Source: Flaveria trinervia (Eukaryota > Streptophyta > Magnoliopsida > Asterales > Asteraceae). From it: a stretch of DNA of 64,000 nucleotides. The first letter of the stretch is position 1. Every line of letters starts with the position of its first letter. The notes below the pieces were generated by a model that was not told the DNA's origin, searched no databases, and worked only from the letters and a program-made list of their open reading frames with translations. Below, piece after piece: positions 45,201-54,790 of this stretch. The DNA lies in assembly GCA_025506515.1 (NCBI GenBank), contig CM046453.1:46794395-46858394 (forward strand), given 5' to 3'. The position numbers were made by a program, and so were the translations under genes.

Positions 45201-46111
45201 CTAAATTCCAAGGAAAAAATCCATTTTTCCTATGGAAGTCATCTCAAACTCTTCTTCATAATGCTTTCAAAGTCTTTGCACATTTGGTCATTTGAAGAAC
45301 CAAATATGATGTCATCAACATAGACTTGAACAAGAAAAATGTCCTTTCCAGACTTCCAAATGAAGAGAGTCTTGTCAATGGTTCCTCTGGTGTAACTATT
45401 CTTTAGAAGAAACTAAGACAAAGTCTCATACCAAATTCTAGGTGCTTGGTGCAGCCCGTATAGAGCTTTATCCAATTTGCACACATAGTTGGGATGTTGT
45501 GGGTATTCAAATCCTAGAGGCTGGCACACATACACTTGCCTATCTATATCCCCATATAGAAAGGCACACTTGACATCAAGCTGGTAGATAGTAAAGTTCT
45601 TAGATGCAGCATAAGCAAGGAAGATCCTAACTGCCTCAATTCTTGCCAGAGGTGCAAACACATCCGTATAATCAGTTCCTTTCTCTTGAGTGTATCCTTG
45701 AAGTACCAGTCTTGCCTTGTTCTTGATAATCAAGCCTTTGTCATCTCTCTTGTTCCTGTAAACCCATTTAGTGCCTATAGGTACTTGACCAGATTGTAGC
45801 GGACATAGGTTCCAGACCTTTTGTCTCTTGAATTGAAGCATATCCTCTTTCATTGATTCAACCCAGCTACTATATTTTAAGGCATCTTCCACCTTCTTGG
45901 GTTCCATCTGGGATAAGAAGCATGAGTACAAGCAGACATTCCCATGATGAGTCTGCCCTCTTATTCTCACACCTTCAGAGACATCCCCAATGATGTTCTC
46001 AACTGGATGAGTGTTGTGAATCCTTAAACGAGGAATCACTTCCAGTTGCAAAGATAAATCCAGATTAGACATATTTTGCTCAGTTGCATTAACAGTTGCA
46101 TGTTCCTTCAA
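45201..46111 (-). pseudogene. Element G reverse transcriptase (mostly one frame, then broken)
   Basis: On the minus strand 45413-46111 is one open frame with VESMKEDMLQFKRQKVWNL, IGTKWVYRNKRDDKGLIIKN, DVFAPLARIEAVRIFLAYAA, YQLDVKCAFLYGDIDRQVYV and LDKALYGLHQAPRIWYETLS. A stop near 45412 follows. The YVDDIIFGSSN catalytic site lies at about 45300-45335 in a further frame. The end MKDCKPAKTPIPRN and IGSLMYLTASRPDIMFATC is in 44960-45120. It is SIRE-type wording, close to H. Confidence 0.8.
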
Positions 46112-46439
46112 AATGCTACTTTCCTCAGCTTGGTGTTGTGCTGGATTAGCTGATGAGTTTTGAGGATCAGCAGGTGATTCACTGGTTGAAGCTCACTATT
46201 CCTTTATATAGTTATACTATCAGATCTGTAAATAGTTGGAGCTTGATTTGTGGCAACTCTTGGAGAACTTGGAAGAGGTCTGGGTAGCTCAAACAGTTGG
46301 TCAGCATCAGTATCTACATCATTTTGAGCACTTGTTCCAACTGAAACATTCTCACAAAAAGGTTTAGAATAGTTTGGAAATAATTAAAAATCAAAAATAT
46401 GATTAGGGCCATTCCCCCTAACACAAGGACTGTGCTCAT
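46112..46439 (-). pseudogene. Element G integrase-RT linker remnant
   Basis: On the minus strand the acidic, serine-rich linker typical of Copia pol is readable in pieces (for example DADQLFELPRPLPSSPRVA near 46260-46310). It ends where G is cut at about 46439. No integrase core follows, which shows the 5' truncation. Confidence 0.5.
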
Positions 46440-46598
46440 ATCTATCTTAAAATTTCCACCTCACACAAAATTACAAAAATACGTTTCAGTTTTATCTTTT
46501 AGTTATAGTTGTTTTATTTTTTTTCATTTTTTAGTCAAATTTAGTTTTAATCGTCGGACTATATAGTGGAATTATATATGGGATTTAATCACTTAAAA

Positions 46599-46741
46599 GG
46601 GTCACGTTTGAGTTGACCACATGTGTTTTCAAATGTCAAATGGGTCACGTCTGAGGTGACAAAATGTTTTACTGTTAAAAGGATCACGTCTGAGGTGATC
46701 AAATGTTTTCAAAATTAAAAATGATCATGTCTGAGATGATC
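46599..46741 (+). repeat. Array of four constant-loop hairpins (H')
   Basis: Four units about 40 bp apart share the loop GTCTGAG (GTTTGAG in the first). They are GGTCAC/TTGACC at about 46599-46618, GTCAC/GTGAC at 46644-46660, GATCAC/GTGATC at 46682-46700 and GATCAT/ATGATC at 46723-46741. The last two stems are perfect 6-bp pairs that differ by compensatory change. The matching array of H is at 58104-58209. Confidence 0.75.
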
Positions 46742-46898
46742 GAATGCTCGTAATGTCTTACCAAGTGTTAAGAGGGATAAATGTAAAATGTTCGCAGAGT
46801 CAAAATTATAAAAATGAGCCATTCATATGACTGGACCATAAGCATGGACCGGTCGTACGATTGGGCCATACGAATGAGCTCAGTCGCACGACTAAGAT

Positions 46899-47297
46899 AT
46901 AGACCCAAGGACTGGGAAACCCAAAGTGGTGCTGAAGTGGAGTCCTCCACGCACTATGTCAAAGATTCCCATGAGGGAAATGCCACAGGACTTCACTCCC
47001 CACTTCAAGTGGTGGTATTATGATTGGAGAACAGGGGAAGCGGTCATAGTATTACAGAAAGAGCACCAAATAGAGACCATCCGGGTATTTGACCCAATGT
47101 GGCTAACCAACCTGTCAGCTAGTGATGTTTATACCTTATAAAGGTGGCCTTTATTCTATGATACGTAGGATATGGTATAGGCCCTCCAGTTTTAGAACGT
47201 GATAAGACTTTGTTTTGCATTCGAGATACATGCTGGAGTCACAGTCGAGGAGAGGCATAAGAAGTTTGACGAGCTAATGAAGGATGCCAGACGATGA
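46899..47297 (+). pseudogene. Env-like ORF remnant, C-terminal domain (H')
   Basis: The reading VLKWSPPRTMSKIPMREMPQ, HFKWWYYDWRTGEAVIVL and RVFDPMWLTNLSASDVYTL matches the end of the H copy (53650-54030) closely. After a stop at 47139 the frame continues RWPLFYDT and RLCFAFEIHAGVTVEERHKK, ending at TGA 47295-47297. Further stops lie at about 47167 and 47176. Palindromic words such as CAGTCGCACGACT directly precede it (46810-46900), so the rest of the ORF was deleted. Confidence 0.7.
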
Positions 47298-47322
47298 AGG
47301 AAACTAGGTCCAAGGGGGAGTT
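47298..47322 (+). promoter_or_regulatory. Polypurine tract of H'
   Basis: GGTCCAAGGGGGAGTT ends at 47322, directly before TGTTGATACATATG. The H element has CCAAGAAGGAGTT at the same place. Confidence 0.8.
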
Positions 47323-47559
47323 TGTTGATACATATGTACCTAGTTTACAATCTTAATGTAATATGTATGTCATGTCCCAAATGTAAATGAAATGTATGTG
47401 TTGAATGGAACAGAATATGTGATTGATGATCTTACTCTCAAATGTTTCAATGTATGTTTCAATGTTTATTATTTATTAACATGTATTGAACTAAGTATAT
47501 AGGTTTGTGGTTGTTTGAATAGATCTTAGTCAAGTAATGATTGAGAAACATATTCAAAC

Positions 47560-47790
47560 TTAGTCGTATGAAGCTTTCATGCGAATGGACCATGCTAATG
47601 GTTCATATGCATGAATACTTCGTGATAATGGACTAGTCGCACGACTGAACCAGGAGACTGGATCAGTCGCACGACTAAGACATATGGATGACTCAGTCGC
47701 ACGACTGAACCTTAGTCGCGTGATTGACTCAGTCGCATGCTTTAGTCGCACGACTGAACCATGCTAATGGTCCAGTCATACGATTGACTA
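47560..47790 (+). repeat. AGTCGCACGACT palindromic word array in the U3 of H'
   Basis: At least six copies of AGTCGCACGACT-type words (5-bp stems around CA) alternate with CATGCTAATGG and TTCATATGCATG words. The array ends about 10 bp before the TATA box. The same vocabulary occurs in H (53170-53400, 57140-58040) and in the unrelated Gypsy LTR J (50580-50930). Confidence 0.75.
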
Positions 47791-47799
47791 ACCCTAACC

Positions 47800-47807
47800 T
47801 ATAAATA
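47800..47807 (+). promoter_or_regulatory. TATA box of the H' LTR
   Basis: TATAAATA in CCTATAAATACC lies about 480 bp into the LTR and directly follows the palindromic array. The H LTR has the same box on the minus strand at 53151-53158. Confidence 0.7.
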
Positions 47808-48070
47808 CCATTAATTCATGGAAAAACATAACATTTTCAATATTTCAACTCCTATACGTACCCTAGCCGTCCAGAGACCATAGAGACCCTGTTCCAAGTT
47901 CATAGATCGCACAAAATCGTATTGCAATCATTGTTAACGTTTAGATTCATTATAAGATCGATTCTACGTGCGTTCTCACTGATTGGATCACCAATCAAAT
48001 AGGATTCCGTACTATTTGAGTTGGTATACACGTAAATCAGTTAGTACTCTGTCCGTACACGGTCCTAACA

Positions 48071-48995
48071 GGAATTGATGAATCGAGTGTGTCGGTCGAT
48101 GTTACATAAATCAGTGATTCCGTTTATTGATGCTATCCTGATTTATTCGAAGGGTGAAGAGGAGCGTGTCGGTCACATTCGAGAGGTGTTGGAGACGTTA
48201 AGAAGGGAGAAGTTGTATTCCAAGTTCTCCAAGAAAGCGTTCTAGTTCCGTGAGGTTCAGTTTTTGGGTCATATGGTGAATCCTGAGGGAATTATTGTAG
48301 ACCCGGCAAAGATGGAGGTGGTGATGCAATGGAAGTCTCCAAGGACGCCATCTGAGATTCGTAGTTTCTTGGGTTTTGCGGGCTATTACAGAAGATTCAT
48401 TCAAGACTTCTCTAAGATAGCTTCTATATTGTCTAAGTTGACCCGTAAGTATGTAAAGTTTGTATGGGGTCAAGCTTAAGAGAAGGCGTTCGGGGAGTTA
48501 AAGGCGAGGTTGACTCAAGCTCCTGTTTTGTCATTACCCGATGGAAGCAAAGATTTTGTGGTTTATTCAGATGCTTCCTACTCGAGGTTGGGATGTGTGT
48601 TGATGCAAAGAGGGAAGGTTATAGCCTATGCATCCTAACAGCTGAAGGTTCATGTGGTTAATTATCCTGCTCATGATTCGGAGCTAGGAGTCGTGGTCTT
48701 TGCGTTAAAGATATGGAGGCACTACTTGTATGGGACGAAGTGCACCATATTCACTGACCACAAGAGTTTGAAGTACTTCTTCAAGCAGAAAGACTTGAAT
48801 ATGATCCAGAAAACATGGTTGGAGCTCATAAAGGGTTATGATTGTGAGATCTATTACCATCCGGGCAAAGCCAACGTGGTGGCGGGTGCCCTTAGCCGAA
48901 AGGAGAAACCCAAGCCGATTTGGGTGAAGGCTTACCAGTTGGTCATGACCTCTGATGTGATGAATCAGGTCAAGAGTTTCAAGATGAGGCATTGA
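48071..48995 (+). pseudogene. Element I RT end and RNase H (broken)
   Basis: The RT palm end reads ELMNRVCRSMLHKSVIPFID with FIDA where FIDD is expected, so one catalytic Asp is lost. A stop near 48243 is followed by FREVQFLGHMVNPEGIIVDP and PSEIRSFLGFAGYYRRFIQDFS (48264-48440). RNase H reads FVVYSDASYSRLGCVLMQRG in another frame (about 48560-48620) and then KIWRHYLYGTKCTIFTDHKS and YYHPGKANVVAGALSRKEK (48654-48910). Stops lie at 48477 and 48637 with frame changes in between. Confidence 0.8.
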
Positions 48996-50027
48996 AAGAA
49001 GATCATCTAACTTTGAAAGAATGAGAGGTCTGGTTGCGGAATTGGGTGAAAACACACTCGGTGTTAGGACTCGATTCAGGCGGATGTGGATTCCTTGTTT
49101 TTAGGATCTACGTGTGAAGATTATGGATGAAGCTCATAGAACTCTATACTCTATTAATCCCGGTGCTATGAAGATCTACCAAGATATGAAGAAAGATTAT
49201 TGGTGGCCGGGTATGAAACACGATGTGGCGGAGTATGTGAGTAAGTACCTTACTGCTTGCAAGTGAAGGCAGAGCATCAGAAGCCGTATGGGAAGATCCA
49301 ACCTTTGGATATACCGGAGTGGAAGTGGGAGCATATCACCATGGACTTTATAACGAAGCTACTGCGTACCGCGCGAGGGTATAATGCCATATGAGTGATA
49401 GTTGATCGTTTGATGAAGAGTGCTCACTTCCTACTGATTCGCGAGACATATTCATCCAAGAGGTTGGCGGTTCTTTTCATTAAGGAGATCGTAACTCATC
49501 ATGGTGTGCCGGTGTCTATTGTGTCTGATCTTGACACCCGGTTTACATCAAAATTTTGGAAGAAATTCGACGATGCTATGGGGACGAGGTTGCATATTAG
49601 CACGGCTTATCATCCTCAGACAGATGGTCAGTCGGAAAGGACCTTTCAAATGCTTGAGGATATGCTTCGTGCATGTGTCATCGATTTTGGAGGAAGTTGG
49701 GATGACCACTTACCGTTAGCTGAGTTCTCATATAAAAAGCTACCATGCCAGCATTGGCATGCCTCTTTATAGATGCTATACAGTAGGAGATGTAGAACAC
49801 CCGCTTGTTGGGGTGATATTGGCTATAAAGTGTTAGGGAGTGTCGAGGTGGTTGAGGCTACGACTAAGAAGCTGGAAAGGATCAAAGCCTTTATGAAGGC
49901 AGCTAAAGCTAGGCAAAAGTCGTATGTTGATAAACGACATAGACCGATTGAGTTCCAGGTGGGTGATAGAGTTATGTTGAAAGTCTCACCTTGGAAGGGC
50001 ATCATTCAGTTTAGGAAGTGGGCCAAG
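48996..50027 (+). pseudogene. Element I integrase (broken)
   Basis: The zinc-binding part is readable (HRTLYSINPGAMKIYQDMKK, YWWPGMKHDVAEYVSKYLTC near 49135-49260). A shift follows before KWEHITMDFITKLLRTARGY with the first Asp (about 49320-49380). IVDRLMKSAHFLLIRETYS and VSIVSDLDTRFTSKFW contain the second Asp, and HPQTDGQSERTFQMLEDML the Glu (49395-49690). After a stop at 49770, RCRTPACWGDIGYKVLG and KSYVDKRHRPIEFQVGDRVM lead to FRKWAK at 50027, where J is inserted. All three catalytic residues are present. Confidence 0.85.
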
Positions 50028-52058
50028 TGTAACACCCGGTTATTTCTTTGAAGCCGACAAAAGAAAGAAAAGAAATAAAGTCCAAAGTCGAGGGACAAAA
50101 CTTGCCAAAACAGGAAAAACCTTGAATGAGTAGGGGTATAAGAGGGGGAAGTCAGCCCACACCCTCCCCCACACTTGTGAAAATTCGGCCAAAGAGAGAA
50201 AGGGGGAGAAAAGAGGGTTCAAGCTTCAGTTTTCTTGTTTTCGGGGGCAAAAGTTAAGGTGTATCGGGTTGGTTTGAAGCTCTACTCGACGGGATTGTTG
50301 GTGTGAGTTCTTGGACCCCTCTTTTGCATATTTTCAACTGATTTGGGGCTGGATCACATAGTAAAACCCGTTTTTGAAGTGTGTGTTGAACCCGTGTGTA
50401 TTTGTTTGTGTGTGATGCGAGTGGGGTTTGTTTTCAGCTTGTGTGTGCTTGAATAGTGTTGTGGTATGTGATTTTAAGGTTTAGGATAGTTGATTTGAGC
50501 TTAGAACAGGTTTGAGAGGGTTTGGAGGCTGAAAATAGCAGATTAGGTTCGATGGGGAACTACATTCTGCATCAACTAGGGCTATGCGACCAAATGGCAT
50601 GCGACAGGAGGCCATAGGCCGAAAGGCATACGACTGAAGTTCATGCGCTTGGATTCCATGCGACTAAGCTTCATATGCATGTGAGTCGTGCGACTGAGGT
50701 TCATATGCATGTGAGTCGTGTGACTGAGGTTCATTCGCATGGGTGTCATGCGACTGAGGTCCATACGCCTAGGTGCTCATCCGCATTGTGTTCATTCTCC
50801 CATGGTGATCATCCGCATAGGGTCCATTCGCCTGGTGTTCATTTGTCTAAGTGTTTAGTCGCCTGGGAGGCCATGCGACTGAAGGGTGCCCATTCGCCCA
50901 AATAGGGCTCGTGCGCCCGGAAAGGCATAGTTTAACTTTCTGACTTTCGGGGAGATGCGTAGAGGTAGGCTTTGACTTGGGAGGTTCCCGAGGGTTCATG
51001 TAAGTTGACTTTTGAGGTTATAAATGTCATGGAAGGCATGAATGATGATGTATGATGTTGTATGCTTATGCATGATGGTATGTATGATGTATGTTATATA
51101 TGTATGATAATGCCCTGTATGGTGATACTGTTTGTTTATGTTGTTGTTCCTTGCTTTGTAAGATTGTCTTCCCGTGGCTTTACCTTGTATGTTATTGAAT
51201 GAAATGAAAAGTATTATGTAACGTAAAGTGGAAGATAAGGAAAAGATCAACGTAATGAAAGAATGCTTGCATTAACGAATGAACGAACGAAAGAAAGGCT
51301 TGCAAGCAAATGTATGGAGGTTCACACTCAATGAGGAGTGTTAGCTCAACTGTGTGTGGGTATCTACCCCATGAGGATGCACATTGGGGCTTAATCCGTG
51401 TGATTAAGCAAATGTATAGAGGTTCACACCCAACGAGGGGTTGTTAGCTCAACTGTGTGCGGGTTAAATACCCCATGTGGATGCACACAGGGGTTCAATC
51501 ATGTGATTGACCAGATGTATGGGGTCCTTGTCGCTTAACCCTAAATGAATTGCTTGGTGCTCTAGAGGGGGGTTAAGCACATGACACGACCTAGATGGAA
51601 ACGAAAGATAATAAATGTACAAAATGAACGATGATGAAGATAATAACTATTATCTATGTGTACGTACGACGTGTGATCACGTTCTAAGACTGTTATGATT
51701 TGAAAGAAAGTAAAGGACGGTTTTAAATGAAAGACAAAGTATGTTTTATTATAAAACTAGAACTCACTCAGCAACGCTGACTTTTATGTGTTTGCAGTTG
51801 GCAGGTAATGTTGCTGAGGATGGTGCGAGGCAGCTACTTGACATTTTGGATGGCATCCATTTTTATAATGCTTTTGTGATGTAATGCAACACGTATTTGT
51901 AACTTGATAACGATGTATTATTTTGCAAAAGCTTTTATAATGAAATGAGATATCTATTTTAATGATTCTTCTATAATGTTTTTCTTTTATTTAATGAAAA
52001 TATATGTTTTATGTGCTATGATTGACCACCTATAAGCGTCCCGGAACGGGGCCTTACA
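50028..52058 (+). mobile_element. Solo LTR J (Gypsy) inserted in the integrase of I
   Basis: The 2,031-bp segment starts TGTAACACCCGG and ends GGGGCCTTACA. It has no coding content and is flanked by CCAAG (50023-50027) and GCAAG (52059-52063), a target duplication with one change. Removing it in thought brings the integrase frame together exactly (..WAK then LSLRYIGPF..). Its start resembles the LTR of I itself (TGTAACATCCGG) but the two are clearly diverged. A TATAAG box is near 50137, and simple repeats of TATGATG type lie at about 51035-51115. Two paragraphs of a roughly 110-bp repeat (GTATAGAGGTTCACACCCAA-type) lie at 51310-51520. Confidence 0.85.
50580..50930 (+). repeat. GCGACTGAGGTTCAT word array in Gypsy LTR J
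   Basis: About 350 bp consist of variants of ATGCGACTGAGGTTCAT, GTGAGTCGTGCGACTGAGG, CATTCGCATGG and ATCCGCAT. The vocabulary closely matches that of the Copia-type elements H and H', although the host LTR belongs to another superfamily. Here the array lies downstream of the putative TATA box, not upstream. Confidence 0.7.
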
Positions 52059-52417
52059 GCAAGTTGAGCCTAAGGTACATAGGGCCTTTCCGAATCATTG
52101 CTCAAGTAGGAGAGGTGGCCTATAGGCTAGAGTTACCGGATGAGTTAAGTGGAATTCACCCGACATTCCATGTATCTTGTCTGAAAAAGTGTTTAGCAGA
52201 CGTGGATATGATTATACCACCGGAAGATATCGAGGTAGATGAACGGCTCAATTATGTGGAGCAACCAGTGGCGATCATTGATCGAAAAGTAAAGAGGTTA
52301 AGGAATAAGGTGGTTCCTATTGTGCCTGTACAGTGGAAGCATAGGAAGGGATCCAAGTCTACATGGGAGGCGAAGGAAGAGATGAGACAGCATTACCCAC
52401 AATTGTTTGAGGAATAA
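52059..52417 (+). pseudogene. Element I integrase end and chromodomain
   Basis: After J the reading LSLRYIGPFRIIAQVGEVAY, LELPDELSGIHPTFHVSCLK and IPPEDIEVDERLNYVEQPVA leads to the chromodomain KVKRLRNKVVPIVPVQWKHR and STWEAKEEMRQHYPQLFEE, with a stop at 52415-52417. This is the complete C-terminal end in one frame. In chromoviruses the domain is thought to steer insertion toward heterochromatin. The stretch is well preserved compared with the rest of I. Confidence 0.85.
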
Positions 52418-52884
52418 CAGGTTTCAGGGACGAAACCTATTAAGGGGGGTGGACTTGTAACATCCGGTTATTCTTTTAAAGTTATTAAGAAAGAATAAAG
52501 TGAAGAAAAAGAAAGAAACACCATTTTACCCAAGTTGAGGGGTAAAAAGTGTCAAAAGGACAAAAGGTTTAAAAGTTGTGTGATAAAGGTGGCATGGCCG
52601 CCCATCACTCTCTCTTCACACTCAACATTCGGATTTTTAGAGAGAGAAAGGAGAGCTAAAAACTCTTGGATTTTTTAAAGAACAAGAGTCGGGAATCGAG
52701 TTCAACGTAAGAGTTCATGATTTTAAGATGTTCTTAACTGGCCTTAGCCTTGGTTATACGCTTATGTGTGTTTTGGGTGTTCGGGTATGTATTTGGTAGG
52801 TTTCTAGGTGGCTGAACTCAATTGCAAATGGGTTTGGATGAAGTCATACCTAAGGGCTGCAAAGGTGAGTTCTAGGACCCCATT
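52418..52884 (+). repeat. PPT and truncated 3' LTR of element I
   Basis: GACGAAACCTATTAAGGGGG (52429-52448) and GTGGACT are the PPT region. The LTR starts TGTAACATCCGG at 52456. Only 429 bp remain before the LTR of H begins at 52885. CATTT (52880-52884) would be the target duplication of H if H is otherwise complete. Confidence 0.75.
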
Positions 52885-53624
52885 TTGTTAAGGACCATGT
52901 ACGGACGGAGTTCTAACTGATTTTCATCTATACCAACTCAAATAGTGCGGATTCCTATTTTATTGGCGATCCAATCAGTGAGAACGCGTGTAAAATCAAT
53001 CCAAAAATGTAACTAAACGTCAAGAATGATAGTAGGACGATTTACAACGATCTATGAATTCGGAACAGGTGTTCTAGGGTCTGTGGATGGCTAGGGTGCG
53101 ATTTAGTGCGTAGGTATTCGAATTGTTTTGTTTTTCCACGAATTAAGTGGTATTTATAGGTTAGGGTTTGTCATTTGTGCGACTGAACCATTTGCATGGT
53201 TCAGTCGTGCGATTGAAGCATGCGGTTGATCCATTCGCACGACTGAGGCTTCAGTCATGCGACTGAGTCAATCTTATGTCACAATCGTGCGACTGATCCA
53301 GTCTCCTAGTTCAGTCATACGACTGGTTCATTAGCATGAAGTTGTTCATGCGTATGGTCCATTAGCATGGTCCATTCTCATAAGAACTTCACACGATTAA
53401 GTTTAAGCATGTTTCTCAATCATTGTTGACTAAGAACTATGTAAACAACCACAAACCTATATAGTTAGTTCAATAAGCGTTAACACATACTAATCAATGA
53501 AATATTAAACATTATAAGCATAAAGCACACATTTTATTTCATTTAAACCCATTCTGTTACATATATATAAGACATGAAAGACATTTTACATTAAGCTCAT
53601 AAACTAGGTGCATATGTATCTACA
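52885..53624 (-). repeat. 3' LTR of element H
   Basis: On the minus strand it runs TGTAGATACATATG to GGTCCTTAACA (740 bp). It is homologous end to end with 47323-48070. The TATA box TATAAATA is at 53151-53158 (minus). The palindromic words lie at 53170-53400, upstream of it. Confidence 0.85.
53170..53400 (-). repeat. AGTCGTGCGACT word array in the U3 of H
   Basis: Words such as TTCAGTCGTGCGATTGA, TTCAGTCATGCGACTGAG and CCATTAGCATGG repeat at irregular distance. It is the counterpart of 47560-47790, with many individual differences but the same word set. Confidence 0.7.
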
Positions 53625-53649
53625 AACTCCTTCTTGGACCTAGTTTACT
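53625..53649 (-). promoter_or_regulatory. Polypurine tract of element H
   Basis: On the minus strand TAGGTCCAAGAAGGAGTT precedes the LTR start. The central GGGGG of the other SIRE-type copies is changed to GAAGG, which may impair plus-strand priming. Confidence 0.7.
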
Positions 53650-54790
53650 CTATTGTCTAACATTCTTCATTAGCTCTTCATATTTCTTGTACTTCTCCTC
53701 CCTTGTAAATCCTACATGTATTTTGAATGCAAAGCAGAGTCTTATTATGTTTTGGAACTGGAGGGCTTGTATAATTTCTTGCGCGTCATAGAACAGTGGC
53801 CACTTGTATAAGGTGTAAACATCATCAGCCGACAAGCTAGTGAGCCACATTGGGTCAAACCCCCTGATAGTTTCCATATTTCCATTTCTGTTCAGAACTA
53901 TGAGCGCCTCACCTGTTCTCCAATCGTAGTACCACCATTTAAAGTGTGGAGTGAAGTCCTGAGGCATTTCCCTTAGAGGGATTCTTGACATTATGCACGG
54001 AGGACTCCACTTCAGCACAATCTTTGGCTTTCCAGTAATGGCATCAACTTCAGATCTTCTGATATACCTCATTGGTTGTTGAGGTTTGAAGTTGACCCAC
54101 CTAGTGTGGTACTCTCTCTTCAAAGCAGCTTCAAACCAGCCTAACATCTTACGAGGGTCAGCATATAACAGCTTCAATTTGGCCAGCTGGTTAAGCTCAA
54201 AACCGGGTAGAGTCTTCAGATCGTGCGGGAATCTAAAGTACGTGATTCCCTTCTGTCTCTTGATAGCATAAACATTTAGGTCATCAAAATATGCCCATGC
54301 TATGATTTTTCCTGACATCTTCAGATGCTTCTTCACTTTGTAAAGCTTGGTGTAGGTACTAGACTTTGGAGCACTGCTTTGGGCTCTGATCTCTGCAAAA
54401 CCTGCCGCCTATTTAGTCCTTTTGATGTTCACATCAGAGTCCGAGGATTGGGCTTGATCCTTATTCTTATCCGACTCCTTCTCCATCTTATCCAGTGTTT
54501 CAAACGTATCACTGACAAGGGTGTCACCCAGATTGGGAACAACATGGCCCTCGTTGTCGGTATACTCTGGATGATGTTGTGCTGTGATGTCTTCTATCTC
54601 AATCTCATCCACATCGTAATCTCATCATCACTATCCATGTCAACGGTAGGAGCATCCTTAACAAGCTCATCTGGATTCAGTCGGAACATCTCAGCCAGTT
54701 GCTCATTAGAAAGGTTGTGAATTATTTCTCCTTCTTCAGGAGTGTAACCCACTGACCTCCTGACGATCCCTTGCAGATCAAGTATCATTA
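53650..54790 (-). pseudogene. Element H env-like ORF, C-terminal part
   Basis: On the minus strand a 228-residue open frame (53650-54336) encodes a compact domain: AWAYFDDLNVYAIKRQKGIT, YFRFPHDLKTLPGFELNQLA, HFKWWYYDWRTGEALIVLNR, FDPMWLTSLSADDVYTLYKW and QNIIRLCFAFKIHVGF. Upstream the same frame, after a TAG near 54410, gives an acidic linker (54409-54612). After a shift near 54615, VGYTPEEGEIIHNLSNEQLA (54594-54788) follows. This C-terminal domain is the block shared with H'. It looks soluble and rich in aromatic residues, and its role is unknown. Confidence 0.6.

Larger units (their letters stand above)
38744..46439 (-). mobile_element. Element G: 5'-truncated SIRE-type Copia with env-like ORF
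   Basis: On the minus strand G shows the end of the integrase-RT linker, RT, RNase H, a spacer with palindromic words, a long broken env-like ORF, PPT and a 3' LTR. Integrase, protease, gag and the 5' LTR are missing. At about 46439 the sequence changes to the oppositely oriented SIRE copy H'. The layout equals that of A and H. Confidence 0.75.
46440..48070 (+). mobile_element. Element H': internally deleted SIRE copy, plus strand
   Basis: H' is the same family as H (52885-64000) in the opposite orientation. It has the spacer (from TCTATCTTAAAATTTCC, matching 58358-58342 of H), a few palindromic words, the last 130 codons of the env-like ORF, PPT and a 3' LTR. Pol and most of the env-like ORF are missing. 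The right end at 48070 abuts Gypsy pol sequence. GGAAT (48071-48075) may be the target duplication, but the left copy is not available. Confidence 0.7.
47323..48070 (+). repeat. 3' LTR of H'
   Basis: It runs TGTTGATACATATG to GGTCCTAACA (748 bp) and is the counterpart of the minus-strand LTR at 52885-53624. TATAAATA is at 47800-47807. The 230 bp before it hold the AGTCGCACGACT words. Confidence 0.85.
48071..52884 (+). mobile_element. Element I: 3' part of a chromodomain Gypsy retrotransposon
   Basis: The element starts in mid-RT at the end of the H' LTR and runs through RNase H, integrase and chromodomain to a PPT and a truncated 3' LTR. It is interrupted by the solo LTR J (50028-52058). The order and wording agree with element E, but it is a separate family (LTR start TGTAACATCCGG). 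The right end is cut by the LTR of H at 52885. Confidence 0.8.
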
